Origin: CAYSDH01 sp964429805
GTDB taxonomy: Bacteria; Bacteroidota; Bacteroidia; Flavobacteriales_D; JABDKJ01
Length of the DNA: 15,838 nucleotides
Assembly (NCBI GenBank): GCA_964429805.1
Contig: CAYSDH010000074.1
Location: 1-15,838 of the forward strand
Reading direction: 5' to 3'
This document shows, piece after piece, positions 7,328 through 15,109 of this stretch (its first letter is position 1; the number at the start of each line of letters is the position of its first letter). The translations under genes were made by a program, and so were the position numbers. The notes below the pieces were generated by a model. The model ran no database searches. It had not been told where the DNA came from and worked only from the letters and a program-made list of their open reading frames with translations.

Positions 7328-7629
7328 TTGGAATTTATCCTACCACCCTGCTTTGCTTAAATTGAATCAGAGATGTGATTTAATGGGTCTCACCTCTATG
7401 TAGTTGCTTAGCATTTTCCTTTCGCGCAGACTTTATATGAATGAGCTAGCGCGGACATGTTGTCCGTGCGTTGTGCTCCTATGCACTCATCTACCATTTT
7501 CGTGTCATGGCAAAAACCCTCGGAAAAGAGTTTACGCGCCAGCTACTCAAAATTTATCTCTGCGGTAGTGGTACAAGACCCAAATTTTGCCTATTCCATT
7601 TTTATCATTTTCAAGTACCTTCGCCAACC
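7328..7629. other. Intergenic region between the surface protein and mtaB
   Basis: These 302 bases hold no gene I can support. Near the start, AGAG...GTGA and TCAC...CTCT (about 7369-7396) can pair around an 11-base loop with a 2-base bulge, a weak terminator candidate. A stronger hairpin lies at 7449-7469. From about 7471 the mtaB frame is open upstream for 53 codons (internal ATG at 7507), but the encoded stretch does not resemble an MtaB N terminus. No good TAnnTTTG promoter was found; TACCTTCG at 7616-7623 is only a partial match. Confidence 0.55.
7449..7469. repeat. Compact hairpin upstream of mtaB
   Basis: GCGCGGACA at 7449-7457 pairs with TGTCCGTGC at 7461-7469 through nine pairs (one G-U on the plus strand) around a 3-base loop, TGT. 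It is not followed by a T-run on either strand, so it is not a standard intrinsic terminator. It could be a 5' leader structure, an operator or a processing site. Confidence 0.45.
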
Positions 7630-8946
7630 ATGCGCCACCAAGGAACTGTAGCATATCACACGCTGGGCTGTAAGCTCAACTTTGCCGAGACATCAACCAT
7701 TGCCCGTAATCTGGAAAATGAGGGTTTTGGGAAAGTAAGTTTTGATGAGACGGCTGACATTTATGTGATTAATACATGCTCAGTCACAGAGCAAGCCAAC
7801 AAGAAGTGTCGAAACATGGTGCGAAAAGCCATGGGCCGAAATCCTGAGGCCTTTGTTGTCGTGATCGGTTGCTATGCGCAGTTGAAGCCTACTGAGATTG
7901 CAGAAATTGATGGTGTGGACCTTGTTCTTGGGGCAAATGAGAAGTTTAATGTCTCCAACTATTTAGACAACCTCGAGAAGAAAAAGGAGACAATGGTGAT
8001 GAACAACATCATCAAAGAAACCAAGGAGTTTGTCCCTTCTTGGTCTGCCGGTGACCGCACTCGCTCCTTTCTCAAAGTGCAAGATGGCTGCGATTACTTC
8101 TGCTCGTTTTGCACCATACCTCTAGCCAGAGGCCGCAGCCGAAGTGCTGACATAGCCTCCGTGCTGGAAAACGCGAGAGAGATAGCCGCCAAAGGTGTCA
8201 AAGAAGTTGTGCTCACTGGTGTCAATATCGGTGACTTCAGAAATGAGCAAGGAGAGACTTTCTTTGATCTAATCAAGGCTTTAGATAATGTTGAGGGCAT
8301 CGAGCGATTCAGAATTTCGTCTATTGAGCCTAATCTACTGAGTGATGAGATCATCGAGTTTGTGGCCCAGTCTCAGCGCTTTGCTCCTCACTTTCACATT
8401 CCCTTGCAGTCAGGATCTGACCGTTTACTCGAGTCGATGAGACGCAGATACATGTCTTCGCTTTATGCTGACCGAGTGCAAAACATCAAAAAACTGATGC
8501 CAGATTGTTGCATCGGTGTTGATGTCATTGTGGGTTATCCGGGTGAGACTGACGAAGAGTTTCAAAAGACATACGACTTCATTAACAATCTAGATGTGAG
8601 CTATCTACACGTGTTCACATACAGCGAACGATTAAACACTACGGCTGTCAGAATGGACGGTGTAGTGCCCGTACACATCCGTCAAGAGCGTAATAAGAAG
8701 TTGAGAATACTGTCCCTGAAAAAGCAACGTGCCTTTTATCAAAGTCAAATTGCTAAAGAGTCTGTTGTGCTCTTTGAAGAAGCTGAGCATGATGGAAAAA
8801 TGCAGGGATTTACCTCTAATTATGTCAAGGTGATTAAGCCCTACTCAGCCGATGATGTAAATCAGCTTGTAGCAGTGAGTCTCAAAGACATCAATACAGA
8901 CGGGCACTTTGACTTTGAGTCGGTCATTCAAATGCCTGTGCGTTAA
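7630..8946 (+). CDS. mtaB: tRNA t6A37 methylthiotransferase (MtaB family)
   Basis: The 438-residue radical-SAM enzyme is expected to add a methylthio group to the 2-position of t6A at position 37 of ANN-decoding tRNAs. The N-terminal UPF0004 domain carries three cluster cysteines (Cys14 in TLGCKLN, Cys50 in INTCSVTEQAN, Cys81 in IGCYAQ). The radical-SAM motif CDYFCSFC gives Cys154, Cys158 and Cys161. The C terminus (about 375-438) has the TRAM-like RNA-binding segment. TLGCKLN and VTEQANKKCR favour MtaB over MiaB or RimO. The frame is open 53 codons further upstream, but the ATG at 7630 puts the first family block at residue 8, as is normal. The TAA stop overlaps the lgt ATG (TAATG), so the two are coupled. 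Confidence 0.92.
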   Translation: MRHQGTVAYHTLGCKLNFAETSTIARNLENEGFGKVSFDETADIYVINTCSVTEQANKKCRNMVRKAMGRNPEAFVVVIGCYAQLKPTEIAEIDGVDLVLGANEKFNVSNYLDNLEKKKETMVMNNIIKETKEFVPSWSAGDRTRSFLKVQDGCDYFCSFCTIPLARGRSRSADIASVLENAREIAAKGVKEVVLTGVNIGDFRNEQGETFFDLIKALDNVEGIERFRISSIEPNLLSDEIIEFVAQSQRFAPHFHIPLQSGSDRLLESMRRRYMSSLYADRVQNIKKLMPDCCIGVDVIVGYPGETDEEFQKTYDFINNLDVSYLHVFTYSERLNTTAVRMDGVVPVHIRQERNKKLRILSLKKQRAFYQSQIAKESVVLFEEAEHDGKMQGFTSNYVKVIKPYSADDVNQLVAVSLKDINTDGHFDFESVIQMPVR

Positions 8947-10169
8947 TGTACCCCACGCTTTATCATGCCATAAAAGATATTCTTGGTCTAGAGATAGACC
9001 TCTTCAAGTTTGTCAATTCCTTTGGCATGTTTGTCGTTTTGGGATTCTTCTTTGCAGCTTTTACACTCGGCCTTGAGCTAAAAAGGAAAACGGAAGAAGG
9101 TGTCTTTCCAGCTGTGATGACAGATATAGTCAAGGGAAAAGGGCTAAATATTATCTCCCTGCTTTTTAACGGAATTCTCGGTTTTGCATTGGGCTATAAG
9201 TTTGTGTATGTCATATTGGGTAAAGCCGATTTGAGCGACCCTCCTGCTTTTCTAACATCCACTGAGGGCTCTCTTATCGGAGGTCTAGTCACATCGCTTG
9301 TTTTTATGGCATTGGTGTACAGACAATTCTTAAATGAGAAAAAGCGCTACCCAGAGCGCAGCACAGTAAAACATCAAGTGACTGCCTCAGAGCATGCTGG
9401 AGCCTTGGCCTTTAAAGCCGCTATATGGGGATTTGCTGGAGCCAAGCTGTTTCATCTTCTTGAAGACCCTTCAGACCTCATTGACTTCTTTGTCAATTTC
9501 AATGTCGCAAAAGTGATGAGTGGACTGACCATCTATGGAGGTCTAATTTGCGGTGGACTGGCCGTAGCTTATTACTTCAAAAAGCGCAAGATGAGCATCC
9601 TCTCAGGTGCAGACGCAGCCGCTCCAGGTGTTATGTTGGCATACGGAGTGGGCCGATTAGGATGTCACTTTAGTGGTGATGGAGATTGGGGTGTAGTCAA
9701 TACGGCTACCAAGCCTTCTTTTCTTCCAGACTGGTTATGGTCCTACTCCTACCCTAATAATGTCAATGGTGTATTTGGCCCAAACGAAAAAGGTGGCTAC
9801 ACGGCAAAAAGACTAACCGAAGACATGGGGCATGAAATCTTTGAGGGCTATGGCACTTACTTGGACCCAGGCGTTTGGCCCACTGCAGTTTACGAGTTTT
9901 TCATGGCTTTGACCTTGTTCTTCATCCTTTGGAAACTCAGAAAACGCATCAGCATACCGGGAATACTCTTTGGCATTTACCTTGTGTTTGTCGGTGTAGA
10001 GCGCATGTTTATAGAAAAGTACAGGGTAAATGATGACCATGAGTTTATGGGCATTACGGCCACGCAAGCTGAGTTTATTTCAGTCGGAATCATTCTTTTT
10101 GGTCTGCTCTTACTGACTTCACTTTACCTCAATTCGCGAAATCAAATCAACAGTAATGACGCAGGATAA
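8946..10169 (+). CDS. lgt: Prolipoprotein diacylglyceryl transferase
   Basis: Lgt transfers diacylglycerol from phosphatidylglycerol to the lipobox Cys of prolipoproteins in the inner membrane. The 407-residue protein has several membrane helices. It carries the family signature GRLGCHFSGDGDWG (residues 236-249, with Arg237 at the place of the essential Arg143 of E. coli) and a C-terminal ERMFIEKYR (Arg353, Arg360) corresponding to the essential Arg239 region. It is longer than E. coli Lgt (about 290) because of an extra hydrophobic block at about 55-150 and an insert at about 255-310, as in other Bacteroidota Lgt proteins. The HGG motif of E. coli (His103) appears here as YGG (Tyr197). It begins on the mtaB stop and overlaps suhB by 14 bases. 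It would process the lipoproteins encoded in this window. Confidence 0.92.
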   Translation: MYPTLYHAIKDILGLEIDLFKFVNSFGMFVVLGFFFAAFTLGLELKRKTEEGVFPAVMTDIVKGKGLNIISLLFNGILGFALGYKFVYVILGKADLSDPPAFLTSTEGSLIGGLVTSLVFMALVYRQFLNEKKRYPERSTVKHQVTASEHAGALAFKAAIWGFAGAKLFHLLEDPSDLIDFFVNFNVAKVMSGLTIYGGLICGGLAVAYYFKKRKMSILSGADAAAPGVMLAYGVGRLGCHFSGDGDWGVVNTATKPSFLPDWLWSYSYPNNVNGVFGPNEKGGYTAKRLTEDMGHEIFEGYGTYLDPGVWPTAVYEFFMALTLFFILWKLRKRISIPGILFGIYLVFVGVERMFIEKYRVNDDHEFMGITATQAEFISVGIILFGLLLLTSLYLNSRNQINSNDAG

Positions 10170-10956
10170 GCTAAATGAACTAGGCCGTGAAGTCGTGGAG
10201 CTAAGTCGTGCAGTTGGACGATTTATTCTCGATGAACGAAAGACCTTTAAGCAAAGTGATGTGGAGATAAAAGCCTTCAACAACTTTGTGAGCTACGTAG
10301 ACAAAGAGGCCGAAATCAAATTTGTCAACCGACTGTCAGTCCTATTACCTGAGTCAGGTTTTATTGCTGAAGAAGGCACGAGCACCAAGAAAGGTGATGA
10401 GTATAACTGGATTATCGACCCGCTGGATGGCACGACTAACTTCGTACACAACATCCCTTTTTTCTGCACTTCAGTGGCATTGATGAAAGGAGAAGAACTG
10501 ATTCTAGGTGTAATCTATGAGCCTAATGTAGATGAGTGCTACTACAGCTGGAATGGAATACAAGCGTTTAGAAATGAGGAAGTGATTTCGGTGACATCCA
10601 CGCCAGACCTATTGTCGTGCCTACTCGCCACAGGTTTTCCTTATGATGATTTTGAGCGTCAAGACGAGTACTTCGATATTTTAAAGTCGTTTACACACAA
10701 GACGCGCGGATTGAGAAGACTGGGCTCGGCAGCCCTAGACTTGGCCTATGTCGCCTGCGGAAAAGTGGACGCCTTTTATGAGTATGGTCTAAATCCGTGG
10801 GATGTGGCCGCTGGTGCATTTATAGTCAAGCAAGCCGGAGGTCAAGTGACTGACTTTCGTAACACAAATGAGTATGTGTTTGGCGAAGAAATCTGTGCGT
10901 CAAATCAGAAAGTGCACCAGTCCATGATTAAAGTAATCGGGGATCGACTTGCGTAA
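10156..10956 (+). CDS. suhB: Inositol monophosphatase family protein (SuhB-like)
   Basis: The 266-residue cytoplasmic phosphatase matches E. coli SuhB in length (267). Metal-binding and catalytic motifs are complete: AEEGT at 71-75, the signature IDPLDGTTNF at 87-96 (Asp88, Asp91, Thr93), and the second signature NPWDVAAGA at 213-221 (Asp216). It likely hydrolyses myo-inositol-1-phosphate or related sugar phosphates using Mg2+; a role in rRNA maturation as in E. coli SuhB cannot be judged from sequence. The ATG lies 14 bases inside the end of lgt, in another frame, so it is the third gene of the mtaB-lgt-suhB unit. Its stop lies in the loop of a perfect hairpin that may end the transcript. 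Confidence 0.92.
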   Translation: MTQDKLNELGREVVELSRAVGRFILDERKTFKQSDVEIKAFNNFVSYVDKEAEIKFVNRLSVLLPESGFIAEEGTSTKKGDEYNWIIDPLDGTTNFVHNIPFFCTSVALMKGEELILGVIYEPNVDECYYSWNGIQAFRNEEVISVTSTPDLLSCLLATGFPYDDFERQDEYFDILKSFTHKTRGLRRLGSAALDLAYVACGKVDAFYEYGLNPWDVAAGAFIVKQAGGQVTDFRNTNEYVFGEEICASNQKVHQSMIKVIGDRLA

Positions 10957-10968
10957 GACAATCCCCGA
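10937..10968. terminator. Hairpin between convergent suhB and lipoprotein genes, probable bidirectional terminator
   Basis: TCGGGGAT at 10937-10944 and ATCCCCGA at 10961-10968 form a perfect 8-bp stem around a 16-base loop that contains the suhB stop codon and a small nested CTT/AAG pairing. It sits where transcripts from suhB (plus) and the lipoprotein gene (minus) converge in a 25-base gap. The following bases are only moderately T-rich in both directions, so termination strength is uncertain. Confidence 0.5.
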
Positions 10969-10981
10969 GACCTTATCAGAT

Positions 10982-12748
10982 TTATTGATTTGCCTGCAAT
11001 CTGAACTCTAGCAAAATCGGCACCCAAACGCCAGGATTGTCAGGACTTTCCGACTGACCGGTAATAGTTCCTTCTAAATACTCACCACTCATGGCAGGGT
11101 ATTCAGTGATATTAACAGTGTAGTTGCTTGACTCAGCAGAATATACTTCTCCTGAGTTCCAGTCATAGATCCAACCAGCATTACCCAAGGAGTCAACCAT
11201 GTTTGCTGTGCCAATCATTCCAGTATTTTCAAAAGTCAGCTGAGTTTCAGAAAAGAAGCTCCAAACGGGCTGATTTAACCCGTAGAGTTCAGCGAAATTA
11301 TCACTGCTCATTACTCCGTCTATAGTTTGAAAGAAGTATTCGTAATCTGCTCCGCATGTTGTCAATTCTCCAATATCATTAATGACACCAGAAGTCACTG
11401 TGGTGTTAATGTCTAACGTGTAATACAGCCCATTGTCATACAGTGATACTTCAGATAAATCAGTTAGACAGCCATAATTGACTATTTCAAAACTTCCATC
11501 TAACTGAATCTCCGCACTCAATATTTCTAATCCACCATTAGCATTTTGACCAGTCATGTATACATCTCCAGAAACTGGCGTGCTATAACAGTCCACCATC
11601 GTCCCAATTATAGTAGTGGTAACAATGGAGTTATCAATATTAAACGAAATTGTCGGTTCAGAATTAGTGGAGAACGGACCAACAGCAGTGCTTAAAAGCT
11701 CCTCTCCGCATGAACTAAATAGTGTGAGTACCATTTGTTCATTGGCAGGAATATAGGTGCTAAAACACCCATCATTATAGGTGCTTCCTGAGCCACTCAT
11801 GCCTCCAAGTAAATCTAGTGTGGCAAAAATTCCATTAGCGGGTGTTACGCCTTCATCTGTGGTTACGCACACTGTCAGATATGCATCATCTCCAAACACA
11901 TCGCAGTTCCACCAAGAGAAGTGTGACACTTGACCTTCATAATGGTCTCCAACAAGGACTGCCGAACCTTCTTCCTTCCATATTCCCTCATTCTCATCAA
12001 AGTGCCACAAGTCAATGCTACTTGGCGCACTGCCAACTGCATCACTTGGTATTGGAAAACTGACATCTGCTTGGACTCCTTCACTCAGTTGAAGCTCTTC
12101 TCCTGATGGAGATTGTAACTCGACAGTAATCATTCCAAAACTGGTTAAGGCTCCTACTTCCATTTCCGAGTCAATGGCTGCTAAATCTCCTGGCATCAGC
12201 ATTGACGCCATAGACATGTCTTGAGTTAACGAACGCATAGATACTTGAACCGTTCCAGTATAATCCGTACCGTCTGCATAGCTGAATGAGTTAGTTGGGA
12301 AAACGACACTTATTCCGTCATAATTGATGACACCACCACTGCTATCGTCCAGCGTTCCGGCCACCACTTTGTGCATGAGCCTGACCTCTGTTCTGTTGGT
12401 TACACCTTCTTTAGGATCTATGCTTGATCCTGATGTGAAATAATTATCGGCTTGGACGTGCACATACGCTCTTTTGGAGTCTACACTGACTCCAAAGAAC
12501 CTGAACATACCAAACTCGTCACTTTGCACAAGAGTGTTGCCTAGTCTCACTTCCGCGCCTTCTACAGGAGCACCATCCTCATCCCACACTCGACCAGTGA
12601 GGTTAATGTGAATGCTGTTGCCGCTGTATAGCTCAAGCTCAACAAGATTGCTATCCAGAGGGTCATTAACAGGGTCGTCGTTTTTACATGATTGTACCAG
12701 TACCATCAGTGTTATAATGGTAAAGGTGAAGAAAAGGGAGTTTTTCAT
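10982..12748 (-). CDS. Large lipoprotein with N-terminal carboxypeptidase-regulatory-like domain
   Basis: The 588-residue protein begins with a lipoprotein signal ending VQSC, with Cys21 as the lipidation site, followed by an acidic Asn/Asp linker. Residues about 48-105 are a carboxypeptidase D regulatory-like beta-sandwich (LTGRVWDEDGAPVEGAEVRL, then DEFGMFRF). Residues about 130-280 contain the PTNSFSYADG, YTGTVQVSMRSL and MPGDLAAID blocks and then DLWHFDENEGIWKEEG; these recur together in Bacteroidota cell-surface lipoproteins. The remaining 300 residues are beta-rich repeats with no recognised catalytic motif. Location is probably the outer membrane or cell surface. The gene follows the small T9SS client on the same strand after a 106-base gap and probably has its own promoter there, though none is clear. 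The function is unknown; binding or scaffolding is a guess. Confidence 0.8.
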   Translation of the reverse strand: MKNSLFFTFTIITLMVLVQSCKNDDPVNDPLDSNLVELELYSGNSIHINLTGRVWDEDGAPVEGAEVRLGNTLVQSDEFGMFRFFGVSVDSKRAYVHVQADNYFTSGSSIDPKEGVTNRTEVRLMHKVVAGTLDDSSGGVINYDGISVVFPTNSFSYADGTDYTGTVQVSMRSLTQDMSMASMLMPGDLAAIDSEMEVGALTSFGMITVELQSPSGEELQLSEGVQADVSFPIPSDAVGSAPSSIDLWHFDENEGIWKEEGSAVLVGDHYEGQVSHFSWWNCDVFGDDAYLTVCVTTDEGVTPANGIFATLDLLGGMSGSGSTYNDGCFSTYIPANEQMVLTLFSSCGEELLSTAVGPFSTNSEPTISFNIDNSIVTTTIIGTMVDCYSTPVSGDVYMTGQNANGGLEILSAEIQLDGSFEIVNYGCLTDLSEVSLYDNGLYYTLDINTTVTSGVINDIGELTTCGADYEYFFQTIDGVMSSDNFAELYGLNQPVWSFFSETQLTFENTGMIGTANMVDSLGNAGWIYDWNSGEVYSAESSNYTVNITEYPAMSGEYLEGTITGQSESPDNPGVWVPILLEFRLQANQ

Positions 12749-12852
12749 TTTCGGTTGAATTAAAATTTGTTCTCACGAACATCCGAATCCCTTTTTGAAG
12801 AAAACTGAGTTGATCAAAGATTTAAGTACAATCCTTGAAAGTCTATGAGGGC

Positions 12853-12870
12853 GGTTATCGCTGAATAACC
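12853..12870. repeat. Short hairpin over the stop codon of the type A T9SS client
   Basis: GGTTAT at 12853-12858 and ATAACC at 12865-12870 form a perfect 6-bp stem with a 6-base loop, and one arm includes the TAA stop of the minus-strand gene. There is no T-run after it on the minus strand, so any terminator role is doubtful. Confidence 0.25.
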
Positions 12871-13505
12871 ACCTGCTTAGTCATGGAGCTACCATTCTCT
12901 TTAGTGACGACTAAGGTGTAGGTTCCATTCATGATATTGCTCAGTATGAGCTCTTGACTAGTTTGGGCAAAAGGCTTTTTAATGGTCAGTACCGCTTTGC
13001 CTTGACCATCTACTAAGTCAAGATTAACCTCCTCCTCTTGCGGCAAATCATCTACATAGAGTACGTCAGAGGTAGGATTAGGGAACACTGTGAAATCTAA
13101 TTCCTCACTTACATGTTCTGCATCATCCTTTAGGTTATAGAAATGAACCTGATAATCACTAATGCCTGCCGTTAGCTCAACGTCTGATTTGTACTCTAAC
13201 CCTTCAGAATTTGTTAATGTAAACGAATATATGCCCGCCTCTAGGCTTTTAGAACCGTCACCAATTTCAGCAGATTTACCATCTATGTTCATTGTGATGT
13301 TCCATCCTAGATGCGCTCGCTCATCTTTAAACTCAAACGCGAAGCCTCCATCAGCACCGAGTTGAGGTGATGTGCAATAGATAACAAAATCTCCACGACT
13401 GACCGTCTCTCCCACTTGCACCGGGTCACTGGCGAGGAGATTAAATGAAGGAAATGAAAAAGCGAAAATGGTCAGTGCAACAAGTGCGGTGAAGTTTGAT
13501 TTCAT
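12855..13505 (-). CDS. Small secreted protein with Por (type A) T9SS sorting domain
   Basis: The 216-residue product has a signal peptide (residues 1 to about 25, FNLLAS) and a beta-rich central region of about 110 residues with no recognised family. A T9SS type A C-terminal sorting domain spans about 137-216: FTVFPNPTSDVLYV, then VDGQGKAVL, the MNGTYTLVV block, and a KQVVIQR end. These are the usual conserved blocks of the Por secretion tail. It should cross the inner membrane by Sec and the outer membrane by T9SS, where the tail is usually removed and the protein is anchored or released. The mature part is only about 110 residues, small for a T9SS client. It precedes the large lipoprotein gene on the same strand. 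The role of the mature region is unknown. Confidence 0.85.
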   Translation of the reverse strand: MKSNFTALVALTIFAFSFPSFNLLASDPVQVGETVSRGDFVIYCTSPQLGADGGFAFEFKDERAHLGWNITMNIDGKSAEIGDGSKSLEAGIYSFTLTNSEGLEYKSDVELTAGISDYQVHFYNLKDDAEHVSEELDFTVFPNPTSDVLYVDDLPQEEEVNLDLVDGQGKAVLTIKKPFAQTSQELILSNIMNGTYTLVVTKENGSSMTKQVVIQR

Positions 13506-13630
13506 AGTCTTGAAAGAATTTATTGTGTTATAACGGGAAAACCAGATGAACAGTATGTTCTCTGCCTAATTCCTATTACAACTCATGCAGCCATAATCAT
13601 GCCATGCCATGATATGAGTCAAAAACGAGT

Positions 13631-14182
13631 CTAAGAATTATAGGTACCCTTAGAAGCGATGGCTCCCTTGATGTGTGAAAGATGATGTCTGCAGTGCCAA
13701 GAATAAACACCTATGGCTTCGTCTAACACAAACTGTCTACCGTGCTCTGGGTGAGTGTAAGTTTTCTTTAAGTCTGACTCAGACATCGAGCTGAGCAAAC
13801 TGACCCATTTCTCATGCAGACCATCCAGCAGTTTGACAGAGGCCAAAATGTCGTCACTGTGAGAGTCTATAAGCTCAGCAAAGGCTCCTTCATTATAAGG
13901 AAGTATGGTCGGATTGACTTCAGTTAGACTAAGTTTAAATCTAATCAGCGCATTCATGTGACTGTCTGCACAGTGATGAACGACTTGTTTGAGCATCCAG
14001 CCTCGAGGTCTGTATCTGAAATTTAAGGTCTGTTGATCTAGGTCTTTGGTGAGCTTGCTTAATCCGACTGGAAAGGAACGAATGTCGGCTATCCACGATT
14101 TGATTAAGCCAGCATCTAAGACTGCAGGCTTCACAAACTCTCCGACAGGAAACTTGAGCGCATACAGTTCTTGATCAGTCAT
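13631..14182 (-). CDS. YfiT/DinB-superfamily metal-dependent protein (bacillithiol transferase-like)
   Basis: The 183-residue protein resembles B. subtilis YfiT and the related BstA thiol transferases, four-helix-bundle members of the DinB superfamily that hold a divalent metal with three His. Matching blocks are FPVGEFVKP near the start, YRPRGWMLKQVVHHCADSHMN at about 57-77 (first metal His at 69 or 70), RFKLSLTEVNPTI at 81-93, and SWHCRHHLSHI at 161-171, which supplies an HxxxH pair (His163, His167). The actual reaction could be thiol conjugation or hydrolysis and cannot be decided from the sequence. It is the last gene of the nusB-to-coaE unit; its ATG overlaps the coaE stop by 4 bases (ATGA). 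Association with CoA synthesis may be only transcriptional. Confidence 0.82.
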   Translation of the reverse strand: MTDQELYALKFPVGEFVKPAVLDAGLIKSWIADIRSFPVGLSKLTKDLDQQTLNFRYRPRGWMLKQVVHHCADSHMNALIRFKLSLTEVNPTILPYNEGAFAELIDSHSDDILASVKLLDGLHEKWVSLLSSMSESDLKKTYTHPEHGRQFVLDEAIGVYSWHCRHHLSHIKGAIASKGTYNS

Positions 14183-14769
14183 TGCTGCTCTATCATTAGT
14201 TTGTGCAATGCAAGGACTTGGTCTATCAGTGACACATCAGGACTGTTGTCTATCACATGGTCAGCGAGTTTGACTTTATCTGCGTCAGACCACTGTCGGG
14301 CCATTCTGTCTTTCACAGCCTGCGCTTCTACCCCATCTCGCGCCATTACACGTTCTATCCGCAAGTCCTCCGGACAAGTGACAAGCAACACTTGGTCTAA
14401 AAACTTGTGACCTCCGGTTTCAAAAATGATGGCCGCTTCTTTGAGTACGTAGGCATTCTCAGCGCTCATACCCTCGCACCAGGCCCTAAAATCTCTACCT
14501 ACAGCTGGGTGCACCAATTTGTTGAGTTCTGCCAGTCGTTCGGGGTCTGTAAACACGATGTTGGCCAGCACTTTACGCTGCAGCTTTCCGTCTACATATA
14601 CCTCTTCACCAAATGTTGCTGTAATGGCCGAAATAAGATCATGGTCAAACTCCATGATTTTCTTTGCCCTGTCGTCAGAGTAATACACAGGCACACCAAG
14701 AGTTTCAAATATCTTGGCAACGGTCGTTTTCCCGCTACCAATTCCACCGGTGAGGCCTATCTTCTTCAA
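14179..14769 (-). CDS. coaE: Dephospho-CoA kinase, probable TTG start
   Basis: CoaE phosphorylates the 3'-hydroxyl of dephospho-CoA with ATP, the last step of CoA synthesis. The P-loop GGIGSGKT is at residues 8-15. It is followed by SDDRAKK, a LVHPAV block, and KEAAIIFETGG, the family's lid and substrate-binding region. I place the start at a TTG (14767-14769), giving MKKIGLTGG, the normal N terminus of the family, and 196 residues. No ATG lies in frame between there and a TTG at 14838 that would add 23 residues overlapping yajC. A CTG at 14772 is also possible. The chosen start is 4 bases after the yajC stop. Its own stop overlaps the YfiT-like gene's ATG (ATGA). Confidence 0.9.
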   Translation of the reverse strand: MKKIGLTGGIGSGKTTVAKIFETLGVPVYYSDDRAKKIMEFDHDLISAITATFGEEVYVDGKLQRKVLANIVFTDPERLAELNKLVHPAVGRDFRAWCEGMSAENAYVLKEAAIIFETGGHKFLDQVLLVTCPEDLRIERVMARDGVEAQAVKDRMARQWSDADKVKLADHVIDNSPDVSLIDQVLALHKLMIEQQ

Positions 14770-14773
14770 CAGA

Positions 14774-15109
14774 CTATTTGTTTTGCTGTACGTCCAATTC
14801 GCTAGCCGAGGAGTTGGCTGATATGGCCGACTTGTCAATCTTTAATTTTCCACCGCCTTCAGTGACTAATATGATTGTTTTCTCTTTAACGGTCTCTACT
14901 TTACCGTGAATACCGCCTATGGTGACTATTTTGTTTCCTTTCTTAATCGACTCACGAAAGTTCACAGCTTCCTTTTGCTTCTTAATCTGTGGTCTTAAAA
15001 AGAAGAAATAGATGATGATGAAAATCACTCCGGTAAAGAGTAACATTTCCATCGGGTTTCCTTCTCCATCTTGCGGAGCAGACATTAAAAATACGTTGAG
15101 TGTTGTCAT
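14774..15109 (-). CDS. yajC: Sec translocase accessory protein YajC
   Basis: The 111-residue protein has one membrane helix at about 22-38 followed directly by FLRPQIKKQKE, the hallmark of YajC. A small soluble cytoplasmic domain contains KKGNKIVTIGGIHGKV. YajC is the accessory subunit that joins SecDF at the SecYEG translocon. The N-terminal 20 residues carry a short MSAPQDGEGNP segment before the helix. Its ATG overlaps the DUF1573 gene's stop (ATGA), and coaE follows 4 bases after its TAG, so it is embedded in a tightly packed unit. Low sequence complexity in the membrane segment does not affect the call. Confidence 0.93.
   Translation of the reverse strand: MTTLNVFLMSAPQDGEGNPMEMLLFTGVIFIIIYFFFLRPQIKKQKEAVNFRESIKKGNKIVTIGGIHGKVETVKEKTIILVTEGGGKLKIDKSAISANSSASELDVQQNK

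Noticed and set aside
7616..7623. TACCTTCG as an mtaB promoter
   Set aside because: It mismatches the -7 consensus, has no TTG box at the right distance and lies 6 bases before the ATG.
7457..7651. 64-codon open frame upstream of and overlapping the mtaB start
   Set aside because: It overlaps mtaB in another frame, has no recognisable features, and covers the hairpin region; it is likely chance.
13594..13616. CATG-rich near-palindrome between the YfiT-like and T9SS client genes
   Set aside because: The repeated CATG units give only a 6-bp imperfect pairing without a T-run; too weak to call a terminator or operator.
14407..14805. Open frame of 132 codons antisense to coaE
   Set aside because: The opposite strand encodes a complete dephospho-CoA kinase with its P-loop; the antisense product has no recognisable features.
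14770..14838. N-terminal extension of CoaE from a TTG at 14838
   Set aside because: The 23 extra residues overlap the coding end of yajC in another frame and precede the normal family start; no ATG is present.
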